This document shows positions 8,358 through 17,130 of a DNA stretch of 52,720 bases, in pieces; the stretch's first letter is position 1, and every line of letters starts with the position of its first letter. Origin of the DNA: JACQHM01 sp964535215 (GTDB lineage: Bacteria; Methylomirabilota; Methylomirabilia; Methylomirabilales; JACQHM01); NCBI GenBank assembly GCA_964535215.1, contig CAZHST010000023.1:1-52720 (forward strand), in the 5' to 3' direction. The notes beneath the pieces were generated by a model, which saw only the letters and a list, made by a program, of their open reading frames with translations, made no database searches and was not told where the DNA came from. The translations under genes and the position numbers were made by a program.

Positions 8358-8489
8358 CCCCCTCCCTCTTCTCTTGGAGCCTCCTAGACACCATCTCAAA
8401 AGCAGGTGGCTTTAGAGATGGAAACCATCCTCCATCTCCCCTCCCATCACCTCCTTTCCTTTCTCTACTAAGGAAACTGTTTTCTCTGA

Positions 8490-8518
8490 GATCTACAACA
8501 CTGTTTTTTTTCTGTCAA
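8490..8518 (-). promoter_or_regulatory. promoter of cyclase paralogue 1
   Basis: TTGACA (8513-8518 read on the minus strand), 17 bp and TAGATC (8490-8495). The -35 is perfect and the -10 is weak. The predicted start is near 8483. Confidence 0.42.
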
Positions 8519-8613
8519 GGGAAAAACGTCAGGGGAAAGATGAAGCCCCGTAAATTAAGGGTCTGTACAGAGGATGCCAGGTCCTGATGACAGAATCAGC
8601 CTGGGTTTGGGAC

Positions 8614-8647
8614 AGAAGGGGGGAAGCCTTACGACTTCCCCCCTTCT
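8614..8647 (-). terminator. long perfect hairpin after cyclase paralogue 2
   Basis: A perfect 13-bp stem (8614-8626 with 8635-8647) and an 8-nt loop, 24 bp beyond the stop of paralogue 2. No T run follows on the minus strand, so it may act as an RNA 3'-end stabiliser or a non-canonical terminator. Confidence 0.5.
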
Positions 8648-8670
8648 ATGACGGCAGGCCTTGATCTTCT

Positions 8671-10443
8671 TTAAGGAAGGATGGCGATGGCTCGTCCCGG
8701 TCCGCCCCGGACCCCTTCGATCTTCACCGGCAGGAAGACGAAGAAAGCCCCTTTGGGCGGGATCTGCCCAACGCCGATCAGGAACTCGACGAAGTTCATC
8801 CCTTCGTTCACCGCGGCCCAGTGGGTCATGACCGCCTCCTCGCCTCTCACGGATCCCATACTGGGCGCATCAATGGCGAGGGTCTTTACCCCTTTCCTGG
8901 CCAGATAGAGAATGGTCTCCGGGGTTGGCGCCGGCCACCCTTCGGCTTGGCCATCCAGCGGCTTCTTGACGGCCTCATCCCCGTCCCGGGTGATCGGCCG
9001 GAAATGGGCATCGTTGTGGTTGGTTCTGAAGATGACCACCTCCCCGGCCTGGATCGGTCCATAGAGCCGCTCATGAGCCTGGACATCCTCGACGGTGATC
9101 GGCGGTGAGGCCGGCCAGCTCTTAGGGTCCGTTGTTCCCAGACGATGCTGGACATCCACCACCCGGGCCGGGCCCATAAGCTGCCACAGCGGAACCTTGT
9201 CCCCGGTCACGTCGGTGGTCTTCAGCTTCCCATACCTGGCCTCGAACTTCCTTAAGACCCCCTTGGTCCAGTCATCATAGCTGTTGAAGTCAAAGCCCGG
9301 GGGGGGCCCGAAGTGGGCAGGGGGGTCAAAGTGAGTCCCAGTGTGGGCATCCATGATGTGGGTCCTGGTCCAGAAGGGCCCGGCCGGACCGGTGAACCAG
9401 TTCTGGTCCAGGCTCTGGTAGGGCCAGAGGAAGTTCCCCACCCCTGCCCCCGGCCACCAGACCGGCAGATCCTCCCGGTTCAAGACCGACAGGTCCACCA
9501 CCCGGTGGGCCCTCACGGCCTTCAACAGCTCGGCGGCCAGTCGAAGGTCCGTGATGGCCGCGGCCCGGGCCTCCACCGTCGGGGCCTTATAGTGCTTGAC
9601 GGGCAGGCTGATGTAAAGGGATCCGTTCGGGACCTTGTCCAGGTTGGTCAAGCCCTCGGTATGAATCCCGCCCCGCTTGAAGTTCCCCAGGTGGCTCTCC
9701 AAGGGCAGGGGGTTTGTAAAGATCCCTTGCGGACCAGGCTGGGCGTACTTGGGGGGACCAAAGGCCCCAAGGCTCGGGCTGTCCGTCCCCATAAGCCGGA
9801 CCCCTTTGCTCCCGGCATAGTCTGTCGCATCGAAGTCCGGGTCAGGCCACGCGGGAGCACTTCCCTCGATGGGAGCGATCAGCAGGCGCCGCCCCTCGGG
9901 CAGCGGCTTGTCATACTTGTCGTCGTAGCCACTCCAGAACAGGAGCGCATCCCCGGGCCGGAGCTCCCGGTAGGCCCGCTCCGCCGCCTTGATCATATCC
10001 ACCGTGATCAACGGACTCACCCCGTTCGGGGCCTGATCCAGGATGCTCCGGGCATCAACCTTGACCACCTCACCCAGGAACTGCCAGATCGGCACCTTAT
10101 CGCAGGTGAAGGAGCCCCAGTACCCCGCGTTCGGGAGACCGGTCTCCAGGGGCGGCATCATATGGGGCGGACAATCCATCTGGGTGGCCGTGTTCTCGTC
10201 CAGGAGGATCAGGTCCGAGTTGTAAGGCCCTCCTGGTCCGACATTCCGATAGGGAACGATGACGAACTGGTTCATCACGTTGCCGCCGGGCCAGTTCTGG
10301 TAGTGTCGCATGGAAACCAGGGAGGAGAGATCCACCACGCTGCTCGGCCCTACCGGCCAATACTCGGCAGAGACAGGGCCCACGAGGCCTATGAGCAGAA
10401 AGAGGCACCCTACCCCCCCTATGACCTTCCTTCTCGAAGCCAT
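8671..10443 (-). CDS. exported tandem-domain cyclase family protein, paralogue 2
   Basis: A 590-aa tandem duplicate of the downstream gene, with the same layout: signal peptide (about 1-26, ending VSA before EYWP), a degenerate first cyclase domain (DENTATQMDCPPHM, about 82-95) and an intact second metal site HTGTHFDPPAHF at 367-378. Long identical stretches such as ILDQAPNGVSP and GPPPGFDFNSY show fairly recent duplication. Divergence concentrates in the segments just before the second metal motif and in the loop after FRTNHNDA, which may set substrate preference (inference). ATG 10443 has GGAGGAGGGG upstream. A longer GTG reading from 10542 lacks a usable ribosome site. Substrate unknown. 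Confidence 0.85.
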   Translation of the reverse strand: MASRRKVIGGVGCLFLLIGLVGPVSAEYWPVGPSSVVDLSSLVSMRHYQNWPGGNVMNQFVIVPYRNVGPGGPYNSDLILLDENTATQMDCPPHMMPPLETGLPNAGYWGSFTCDKVPIWQFLGEVVKVDARSILDQAPNGVSPLITVDMIKAAERAYRELRPGDALLFWSGYDDKYDKPLPEGRRLLIAPIEGSAPAWPDPDFDATDYAGSKGVRLMGTDSPSLGAFGPPKYAQPGPQGIFTNPLPLESHLGNFKRGGIHTEGLTNLDKVPNGSLYISLPVKHYKAPTVEARAAAITDLRLAAELLKAVRAHRVVDLSVLNREDLPVWWPGAGVGNFLWPYQSLDQNWFTGPAGPFWTRTHIMDAHTGTHFDPPAHFGPPPGFDFNSYDDWTKGVLRKFEARYGKLKTTDVTGDKVPLWQLMGPARVVDVQHRLGTTDPKSWPASPPITVEDVQAHERLYGPIQAGEVVIFRTNHNDAHFRPITRDGDEAVKKPLDGQAEGWPAPTPETILYLARKGVKTLAIDAPSMGSVRGEEAVMTHWAAVNEGMNFVEFLIGVGQIPPKGAFFVFLPVKIEGVRGGPGRAIAILP

Positions 10444-10859
10444 CCTACCCCTCCTCCATTTCCTCGATTGCCCTGGAAGCCCTCCTCTCGAAGGCCTCAG
10501 ACCCTCGAAGAGGGGGAGACCTAATCCCTTTTTTCTCCTCACCTCCTTTCTTCACCGAAAAAGCCTGCCAAGAGGGATGAAGATCCCCTTCCTCGACAAA
10601 CCAAACCTGGCTTGCACCGTTCTCGGCTGGTAGGAAGGCAAAGGTGAAAAAGGCTTGAAGCGAGATCCAGCTTTAAATAACGATACTTCTTCAAACCCCC
10701 GCGGTCCATAGACCGTTCATCCCATTTTTCTAGGCCTTCTGGACTAATCTTGACAGAGAGGGATCGGGTCGTGTACCCTTCGACCAGTGAACATTGGGAC
10801 GACAGACAGGGTATCAGTGACTCGACAACGGCTTAAACTCCAGGAAGGGAGGGAGGCCC
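10444..10859. other. divergent intergenic region
   Basis: No gene is visible in these 416 bp between cyclase paralogue 2 (-) and the PfpI-like gene (+). Toward the minus side there is another AAAGGAGGTGA (10539-10549), 96 nt before the cyclase start, as in paralogue 1. A 5-bp hairpin lies at 10702-10715. TTGACA at 10750-10755 could be the -35 for the plus-strand gene, but the matching -10 is poor. Confidence 0.45.
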
Positions 10860-11384
10860 ATGAGGTTACGGGGAAAGAAGGTCGCCATCCTGGCCGAGAA
10901 CCTGTATCAGGAGATGGAGCTCTGGGTCCCCTACTACCGGATGAAGGAAGAGGGGGCCGACGTGAAGGTCGTCGGGACAGGAACGGCGTCAACCTATACA
11001 AGCAAACATGGCTATCCTGTCACCGTGGATGCCACGGCCGATCAGGTGAAGGCGGCCGATTTTGATGCCGTTATCATCCCCGGTGGCTACGCCCCCGACC
11101 TGATGCGCCGCTCCGAGGCCATGGTCAGGCTGGTCAAGGAAGCCTTCCACCAGGGGAAGGTCGTGGCGGCCATCTGCCACGCCGGGTGGATGCTCTGCTC
11201 CTCCGGGATCGTCAAAGGGAAGACCGCCACCTGCTTCTCCTCCATCAAGGACGATCTGATCAACGCCGGCGCCCACTACGTGGATCAGGAGGTGGTCGTG
11301 GACGGAAACCTGATCACCTCCCGTCAGCCGGCCGACCTCCCTGCCTTCTGCCGGGAGATCGTCAAGGCCCTGGAGAAGTCGTGA
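10860..11384 (+). CDS. DJ-1/PfpI family protein
   Basis: A 174-aa cytoplasmic alpha/beta protein of the PfpI branch. The nucleophile elbow is AAICHAGW with Cys106 and His107. The VIIPGGYAPD strand-turn is at 71-80 and the partner Glu lies in YQEMELW near residue 17. Family members act as peptidases or as glyoxalase/deglycase-type enzymes against reactive aldehydes; which applies here cannot be told. GGAAGGGAGGGAGG precedes the ATG. It stands alone, since the next operon has its own promoter overlapping just past its stop. Confidence 0.88.
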   Translation: MRLRGKKVAILAENLYQEMELWVPYYRMKEEGADVKVVGTGTASTYTSKHGYPVTVDATADQVKAADFDAVIIPGGYAPDLMRRSEAMVRLVKEAFHQGKVVAAICHAGWMLCSSGIVKGKTATCFSSIKDDLINAGAHYVDQEVVVDGNLITSRQPADLPAFCREIVKALEKS

Positions 11385-11388
11385 CGGT

Positions 11389-11417
11389 TTGACGCCCTTT
11401 GAAGAATCTGCTACGAT
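11389..11417 (+). promoter_or_regulatory. promoter of the ispH operon
   Basis: TTGACG (11389-11394), 17-bp spacer, TACGAT (11412-11417), each 5 of 6 to consensus. It starts 5 bp after the PfpI stop codon. The RNA would begin near 11424. Confidence 0.62.
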
Positions 11418-11479
11418 CATTCTGCCTTGGCAGTAAGGAGACCCTGTGTTCAACAGAGGTATCGCCAAGAGGGCTACCG

Positions 11480-12433
11480 ATGAACCCAAAAAAGCTCCTC
11501 CTCGCCAAGCCGCGAGGGTTTTGCGCCGGGGTGGACCGGGCCATTGATGTCGTGAACCTGGCCCTCCAGATCTATGAAGGCCCGATCTACGTCCGGAAGG
11601 AGATCGTCCACAACTACCATGTGGTCGAATCCTTCAAGAAAAAAGGGGTCATTTTCGTCGAGGAACTGGACGAGGTACCTGACGGGGCGACGGTCATCTT
11701 CAGCGCCCATGGAATCTCCCCCGAGGTGAGGGCGATGGCTACGGCCAAAGGGCTAAAGGTCATTGACGCGACCTGCCCTTTGGTCACCAAGGTCCACCAG
11801 GAGGCGATCCGGTTCGCCAGGCAGGGCCTCTCCATCATTCTCGTTGGACATGATGGTCACGATGAGGTCATCGGGACCATGGGGGAGGCCCCCGATGTTA
11901 TCAGGCTCGTCGGATCCCCTGAAGAGGTTGAACACCTCCAGGTGCCTGATCCGGAGAAGGTGGGGGTTATCACCCAGACGACCTTGAGCATGGACGACAC
12001 CAAGGAGATCATCGAGGCTTTGAAACGCCGGTTCCCGGCCCTCGTGGCCCCTTCGAAAGACGATATCTGCTATGCCACCCAGAATCGGCAGACGGCCGTG
12101 AAGATCCTCGCCAAGGAGGCGGACCTGATCCTCGTCATCGGCTCCGAGAACAGCTCCAACTCCAACCGGCTGAAGGAGGTGGCTGAGAGCGCCGGGGCAA
12201 AGGCGTACCTCATCGAGGACGTGACTGAGATTGACCCCGCTTGGTTCGACGGGGTGGAGTGCATCGGGATCACGGCCGGGGCCTCTGCCCCCGAGTACCT
12301 GGTTCAGGAGGTCCTCGATTACTTTAAGGCCATGGGCGTCGAAACGATCGAAGAGGTCGAGGCGATTAAGGAGGAGGTGAGCTTCGCCCTCCCTCCTGAG
12401 TTGGCCCGGGACTTGGCCCAACGCAACTTTTAG
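11480..12433 (+). CDS. ispH: 4-hydroxy-3-methylbut-2-enyl diphosphate reductase
   Basis: A 317-aa enzyme for the last step of the MEP isoprenoid pathway: HMBPP is reduced to IPP and DMAPP on a [4Fe-4S] cluster. The three cluster cysteines are C15 (GFCAGVDRAI), C99 (DATCPL) and C197 (DDICYATQNRQ), spaced as in E. coli. Substrate-binding His and Glu lie in IVHN and GHDGHDEVIGT. TAGASAPE near the C terminus is the usual T-x-G-A-S block with Ala for Thr. ATG 11480 was chosen because the conserved N terminus starts here; an upstream in-frame ATG at 11399 is inside the promoter. tldD follows after 7 bp. Electrons could come from a ferredoxin such as that at 25.8 kb. Confidence 0.96.
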   Translation: MNPKKLLLAKPRGFCAGVDRAIDVVNLALQIYEGPIYVRKEIVHNYHVVESFKKKGVIFVEELDEVPDGATVIFSAHGISPEVRAMATAKGLKVIDATCPLVTKVHQEAIRFARQGLSIILVGHDGHDEVIGTMGEAPDVIRLVGSPEEVEHLQVPDPEKVGVITQTTLSMDDTKEIIEALKRRFPALVAPSKDDICYATQNRQTAVKILAKEADLILVIGSENSSNSNRLKEVAESAGAKAYLIEDVTEIDPAWFDGVECIGITAGASAPEYLVQEVLDYFKAMGVETIEEVEAIKEEVSFALPPELARDLAQRNF

Positions 12434-12440
12434 AGAGACC

Positions 12441-13880
12441 ATGGAAAACCTTCAAGAGGTCATCCACGACCTAAAACGGAAAGGCGTCCAGTACGCTGAT
12501 GTCCGCCTGGTCCGGCGGATCCACCAGGGACTCTCCGTCAAAAACGGGGAGATCGAACGCTCCCTCTCCGTCGAGGAGCAGGGCTTCGGGGTGCGGGTGA
12601 TCGTGGATGGGGCCTGGGGTTTTGCGGCCAGCTCCCGGCCGACAAAGGCCGAGCTGAGGAAGGTGGCCGCTCAGGCTGTCCAGATTGCCAAGGCGTCGGC
12701 TTGGTCCGGGGGGAGACGGGCCGTCCTCGCTCCGGTCGAGCCCATGGTCGCCACCTACCGCACCCCAATCCTGGAGGACCCTTTCCAGGTGCCGCTGGAG
12801 GCCAAGCTCGACCTCCTCTTCAAGGCGACGGGGATCCTCCAAAGAGATCCACGCATTAAGGTCGCTGAAGGCTCCCTCAACTTCTTCAAGACCTGGAAGT
12901 TCTTCGTCAGCACGGAGGGGGCCGGGATCGAACAGGAGATCATCGAGAGCGGTGGGGGGATCTCCGCGACGGCGGTTAATGGGGGGGAGGCCCAAACCCG
13001 GTCCTACCCCAACTCCCACGGCGGGGACTTTGCCACCAAAGGGTACGAGTTCATCGAGGCGATGGATCTTGTCGGAGCTGCCGAACGGGTTCGGGAGGAG
13101 GCCCTGGCCCTTCTTTCTGCCGAGGACTGCCCCTCCGGGGAGACCACCATCATCCTGGACGGTCCCCAACTCGCCCTGCAGATCCACGAGTCCTGCGGCC
13201 ACGCCATCGAGCTGGATCGCGTCCTCGGGATGGAGATGAGCTATGCCGGTGGGAGCTTTCTGGACCTGACGAAGCGAGGGACTTTCCGCTACGGCTCCCC
13301 TTTGGTGAACATCACGGCCGATGCCACCCTCGAAGGAGGACTCGGGACCTTCGGCTTTGACGACGAGGGGGTCCCGTCCCAGCGGACCGAGATCGTGAGG
13401 GATGGGATCTTTATTGATTACCTGAAATCCCGTGAGACCGCCGCCGTCCTCGGCGAGCAATCGAACGGCTGCATGCGGGCCGACGGCTGGAACCGGATCC
13501 CCCTGATCAGGATGGTCAACGTGAATCTGGAGCCTGGGGAAGGAACGCTGGAAGAGTTAATTGCCGACACGGAGGATGGCCTGTTCATCTCGACCAACAA
13601 AAGCTGGAGCATTGACCAGATGCGCTTGAACTTCCAGTTTGGCTGCGAGCTGGCCCGGGAGATCAAGCACGGGAAGCTGGGACGGATCTTCAAGAATCCC
13701 ATCTACACCGGCATCACCCCTCGGTTCTGGGGTTCCTGTGACGCCATCTGCGGCCCATCCGAGTGGCACATCTGGGGCGTCCCGAACTGCGGCAAGGGGG
13801 AGCCGCCTCAGACGGCCAGGGTTGGCCACGGGACGGCCCCGGCCCGGTTCCGGAGGGTCCAGGTGGGGGTGAGGCGATGA
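12441..13880 (+). CDS. tldD: TldD-type zinc metalloprotease subunit
   Basis: A 479-aa cytoplasmic protein carrying the TldD active-site helix HESCGH at residues 249-254 (HExxxH) followed by AIELDR. TldD pairs with TldE/PmbA, and the heterodimer trims unfolded peptides. In some bacteria it processes RiPP precursors or degrades antitoxins. No RiPP precursor is visible nearby. The stop overlaps the pmbA start in ATGA, so the two subunits are translationally coupled. The gene lies 7 bp after ispH, and a small GAGAG motif precedes the ATG. Confidence 0.93.
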   Translation: MENLQEVIHDLKRKGVQYADVRLVRRIHQGLSVKNGEIERSLSVEEQGFGVRVIVDGAWGFAASSRPTKAELRKVAAQAVQIAKASAWSGGRRAVLAPVEPMVATYRTPILEDPFQVPLEAKLDLLFKATGILQRDPRIKVAEGSLNFFKTWKFFVSTEGAGIEQEIIESGGGISATAVNGGEAQTRSYPNSHGGDFATKGYEFIEAMDLVGAAERVREEALALLSAEDCPSGETTIILDGPQLALQIHESCGHAIELDRVLGMEMSYAGGSFLDLTKRGTFRYGSPLVNITADATLEGGLGTFGFDDEGVPSQRTEIVRDGIFIDYLKSRETAAVLGEQSNGCMRADGWNRIPLIRMVNVNLEPGEGTLEELIADTEDGLFISTNKSWSIDQMRLNFQFGCELAREIKHGKLGRIFKNPIYTGITPRFWGSCDAICGPSEWHIWGVPNCGKGEPPQTARVGHGTAPARFRRVQVGVRR

Positions 13881-15226
13881 TCGGTGAGGCCAAGGCCCTG
13901 GAGACCCTTGAAAAGGTCCTAAAGGCCAAGGAGGCGGATCAGGCCTCGGCCCTCCTCCTAGGCTCCGAAAGAGGGGTGACCCGCTTCGCCGAGTCGGTGA
14001 TCCACCAGAACATGGCCGAGTCAAACACCGAGGTCCTGTTCACAGCCGTCCTCGGGAAGAAGATCGGCTCCGCCTCAACGAACTCGCTTAAGAGGGGCGA
14101 TCTCAAGCGAACCCTGAAAAGGGCCGTCGGGATGGCAAAGGTCCAGAAGGAGAACCCGACCTTCCTGTCGCTTCCAGGGCCCCAGGCGATCGCAAAGCCT
14201 CCCACCTTCTTCCCGGAGACGGCGAAGGTTTCCCCGAAAGGGCGGGCAAAAGCGGTGAAGGCCCTCTTCCAAAAGGCCTCAAGGCATGGGGTCAGACTGG
14301 CAGGCCTCTTGGCCACCGGTCAAGGAGAGGTGGCTGTCGTGAACTCGTTGGGGGTAAGGGCCTACCAACCCTACACCTTTGCCGAGGTGAAGATCGTTGC
14401 CCTGGCCGGAGAGGGCTCCGGCTACGCTTACAGCCTCTCCCGGGACATCGGGAAGATTGACCTTGAAGTCCTGGGGGAGCGGGCCATCAAGAAGTGCGTG
14501 GAGTCGAAGAACCCCAGGGATCTTTCCCCTGGACGGTACGACGTCGTCCTGGAACCTCCCGCCGTTGGAGAGCTCCTCGAGTGGCTGGGCTACATCGGCT
14601 TTGGGGCCAAGAGCCTTCAGGAAGGGACGGGGTTCCTGACGGGAAGGCTCGGCGAGAAGGTCACCGGCGAAGAGGTCACGATCTACGATGACGGCCTGGA
14701 TCCTCAAGGGATGGCCATGCCCTTCGACTTCGAAGGGGTGGCGAAGCAAAGGATCGTCCTCATCGAGCGGGGGGTGGCAAAAGGGGTCGTCTACGATACC
14801 CTGACGGCGGCAAAGGAAGGGAAAACCTCAACAGGCCATGGCCTCCCGCCGGGAACGGGAGGGGGTCCCCTGCCGCTGAACCTCTTCATGGAGGCCGGTG
14901 ATGTCCCGCTGGATGAACTCCCCTCGCGGATGGAACGGGGGATCTTGGTCACCCGCCTCCACTATGTGAATGGCCTCCTGGATACCAGGAGAGCCCTCAT
15001 GACGGGGATGACCCGGGATGGGACGTTCCTCATCGAAGATGGAAAGGTCGTCTTCCCCATCAAGAACCTCAGGTTCACCGAGTCAATCCTTGAAGCCTTC
15101 TCCCGGATCGACGCTATCTCCCGCGAACGGTGGGCTATAGGGGCCGCCTGGAGTGAGCTGGGGGCGACCGTCGTCCCGGCCCTCTTGATCCGAGATTTCA
15201 CCTTCACCGGTGAGACAATGTTCTGA
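13877..15226 (+). CDS. pmbA: TldE/PmbA subunit of TldD-TldE protease
   Basis: A 449-aa non-catalytic partner of TldD. It shares the fold but lacks the HExxxH helix: the equivalent region reads LEPPAVGELLEWLGYIGFG. The conserved FDFEGVAKQRIVLIERGVAKGVVYDT segment and a TGHGLP(P) loop follow. ATG 13877 overlaps the tldD stop by 4 bp and GGTGAGGCG lies just upstream. A longer reading from 13763 would run inside tldD in another frame and was rejected. glgC starts 12 bp downstream, so the operon is ispH-tldD-pmbA-glgC. Confidence 0.93.
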   Translation: MIGEAKALETLEKVLKAKEADQASALLLGSERGVTRFAESVIHQNMAESNTEVLFTAVLGKKIGSASTNSLKRGDLKRTLKRAVGMAKVQKENPTFLSLPGPQAIAKPPTFFPETAKVSPKGRAKAVKALFQKASRHGVRLAGLLATGQGEVAVVNSLGVRAYQPYTFAEVKIVALAGEGSGYAYSLSRDIGKIDLEVLGERAIKKCVESKNPRDLSPGRYDVVLEPPAVGELLEWLGYIGFGAKSLQEGTGFLTGRLGEKVTGEEVTIYDDGLDPQGMAMPFDFEGVAKQRIVLIERGVAKGVVYDTLTAAKEGKTSTGHGLPPGTGGGPLPLNLFMEAGDVPLDELPSRMERGILVTRLHYVNGLLDTRRALMTGMTRDGTFLIEDGKVVFPIKNLRFTESILEAFSRIDAISRERWAIGAAWSELGATVVPALLIRDFTFTGETMF

Positions 15227-15238
15227 GGGGCGGGGAGG

Positions 15239-16492
15239 ATGGAGGTCTTGGCAATGATCATGGCGGGGGGACGGGGGGAACGGCTCTACCCGTTGACCCG
15301 GGACCGGGCAAAGCCGGCCGTCCCCTTTGGGGGAAAGTACCGGATCATCGACTTCGTCCTGTCAAACTTCATCAACTCGGGGATCTACTCGATCTACGTC
15401 CTCACGCAGTTTAAGGCCCAGTCCCTGGTGGAGCACCTCCAGGAAGGCTGGCAGGTTGCCAGCGTCCTCAGGGACCACTTCATCATCCCGGTCCCCGCCC
15501 AGATGCAGACCGGGACCGACTGGTACCGGGGGACCGCCGACGCCGTGTACCAGAACCTCCACCTGATCAAGCGGGCTAACCCCATGGTCGTTGCCGTCTT
15601 CGGGGCTGATCATATCTATAAGATGAACATCCGCCAGATGGTCGAGTACCACAGGGCAAAGAACGCGGATGCGACCGTGGCGGCGCTCCCGGTGCCGGTG
15701 GAGCAAGCTTCCTCCTTCGGCGTGATGGAGGTGGATCCTGAGTGGCGGATCATCGGCTTCGAGGAGAAACCGGCCCATCCTAAGACGATTCCTGGCGAGC
15801 CCGATCAGGCCCTGATCTCCATGGGAAACTATCTGTTCGAAACCGAACTCCTCTCGAAAGTCCTAGAGGAGGACGCCCAGAATGCCCAAAGCAGCCACGA
15901 TTTTGGCCGGGATATCCTCCCCCGCCTGGTGAAGGAGGAGCGAAAGGTCTATGCCTACGACTTCAGGAGGAACCGGATCCCCACCCCGCTTAAAGGGGAG
16001 GAGCCTAGCTACTGGCGGGATGTGGGGACGATTGAAGCCTACTACGAGGCGAACATGGACCTCCGGGCGGTTGATCCGTCCTTCAACCTCTACAACCGGA
16101 GCTGGCCTATCCGAACGGTAAGCTACAGTGACCCTCCGGCCAAGTTCGTCTTCGACGAGGAGGGGCGGCGGGGAATGGCCTTAAACTCCATTGTGGCTGA
16201 AGGGACCATCATCAGCGGGAGCCTGATCCGGGGCTCGGTGATCGGCCGGAACGTCCGGATCCACAGTTACTGCCTGATTGAGGATTCGGTCATCATGAAC
16301 CGGGTAGAGATCGGTCGGGGCTGCCGGATCCGGCGGGCTATCGTTGACAAGAACGTGTACATCCCCCCCGGGACAGAGATCGGGTACAACTTGGAGAAGG
16401 ACCGGGAGCGCTACTTCGTGACGGAGACCGGGATCGTCGTCATCCCCCGGGAGGAACCCAAACCCCCCTGGTCTCCCATCGCCAACCCTTAA
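15239..16492 (+). CDS. glgC: glucose-1-phosphate adenylyltransferase
   Basis: A 417-aa enzyme making ADP-glucose, the first committed step of glycogen synthesis. The N-terminal nucleotidyltransferase signature covers residues 9-39: GGRGERLYPLT, RAKPAVPFGGKYRIIDF. Sugar-phosphate-site blocks GTADAVYQN and FEEKPAHP follow. The C-terminal left-handed beta-helix with hexapeptide repeats (IVAEGTIISGSLIRGSVIG region) mediates allostery and oligomerisation. GGGGAGG precedes the ATG. No other glg gene is in the window. Its TAA stop and the TAA of the convergent DUF3105 gene share the same TTAA tetranucleotide (16489-16492). Confidence 0.94.
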   Translation: MEVLAMIMAGGRGERLYPLTRDRAKPAVPFGGKYRIIDFVLSNFINSGIYSIYVLTQFKAQSLVEHLQEGWQVASVLRDHFIIPVPAQMQTGTDWYRGTADAVYQNLHLIKRANPMVVAVFGADHIYKMNIRQMVEYHRAKNADATVAALPVPVEQASSFGVMEVDPEWRIIGFEEKPAHPKTIPGEPDQALISMGNYLFETELLSKVLEEDAQNAQSSHDFGRDILPRLVKEERKVYAYDFRRNRIPTPLKGEEPSYWRDVGTIEAYYEANMDLRAVDPSFNLYNRSWPIRTVSYSDPPAKFVFDEEGRRGMALNSIVAEGTIISGSLIRGSVIGRNVRIHSYCLIEDSVIMNRVEIGRGCRIRRAIVDKNVYIPPGTEIGYNLEKDRERYFVTETGIVVIPREEPKPPWSPIANP

Positions 16493-17079
16493 GGGCCATG
16501 GTGGTCGATGCCCATGTAGGCCTTGATGAATCGGATGATCCGCTCCTCGTCGAAGTTGTCGAACTTATCGAGCTTTCCCCAGGCCGTGAGGGCAATCCGC
16601 GTGTCCATCCCCGGCGAAGGAGCCAAGATGGCCCGATCAAACTGCTTGACGATCCCCTCCAGCTTCTCAACCAGCTCCGGGCAGCCCTCGGGACAGTTGT
16701 AGTGGACGATGACCCCCCCATCTTCTAGGTTGTGGACCTGGACCTCCTTTGGGATGGGCTCCCGATGGATCCCCCATTGGGCGAGGTAAGGGGTGTGGGG
16801 GCCGGAGGTAGGGGGATCGGTATTGTAGATAGGAGGAGGCTCGCCTGGGGCGAGGTGGTACTTGGCCGACATCACGGGGACAGAGGTTCCGCTGACCTTC
16901 CCGATGAATCTCCCGTAGACAAGATACGCTGAGAGCGTGACAATAAGGGAAGCACCAGCAATGGAAGCGATCTTTACCAGCCTCTCTCGAGCCCTCCGCC
17001 TCTTCCTCTCCGCCTCCCGTTGAGCCTTTGCCCCCTTGGGCTTCTGCCTCCTGATCTCCTGGGGCCTCGACCCCTTCAT
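16489..17079 (-). CDS. DUF3105 membrane-anchored protein
   Basis: A 196-aa protein: a very basic N terminus (residues 1-35, Lys/Arg-rich, positive inside), one membrane segment at about 36-56, then an extracytoplasmic DUF3105 domain. Diagnostic blocks are YNTDPPTSGPH (85-95), WGIHREPIPKEVQVHNLEDGG and VIVHYNCPEGC with Cys129 and Cys133. The C terminus ends DHHGP. The family has no established function. The Cys pair and clustered His suggest metal or redox binding (inference). ATG 17079 has GGTGGGG upstream; ATG 17100 is an in-frame alternative. It lies 52 bp after moaA and may share its transcript. Confidence 0.82.
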   Translation of the reverse strand: MKGSRPQEIRRQKPKGAKAQREAERKRRRARERLVKIASIAGASLIVTLSAYLVYGRFIGKVSGTSVPVMSAKYHLAPGEPPPIYNTDPPTSGPHTPYLAQWGIHREPIPKEVQVHNLEDGGVIVHYNCPEGCPELVEKLEGIVKQFDRAILAPSPGMDTRIALTAWGKLDKFDNFDEERIIRFIKAYMGIDHHGP

Positions 17080-17130
17080 CGAATTCCCCACCAGCAACAT
17101 CCCAGGTAGCTTCCGGAAGGGTGATCATCA

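Larger units (their letters stand above)
8358..8670 (-). other. intergenic leader between cyclase paralogues
   Basis: No gene seen. On the minus strand it holds the terminator of paralogue 2, a promoter, a strong Shine-Dalgarno-like AAAGGAGGTGA (8447-8457) about 90 nt before the start codon, a possible 7-codon leader ORF just after it, and a 7+5 bp hairpin at 8391-8421 with one mismatch. Together they form a leader of about 125 nt. Confidence 0.5.

Noticed and set aside
13763..13876. Extended start for pmbA inside tldD
   Set aside because: Gly/Pro-rich chance translation; the ATGA overlap at 13877 gives a coupled start in line with the family.
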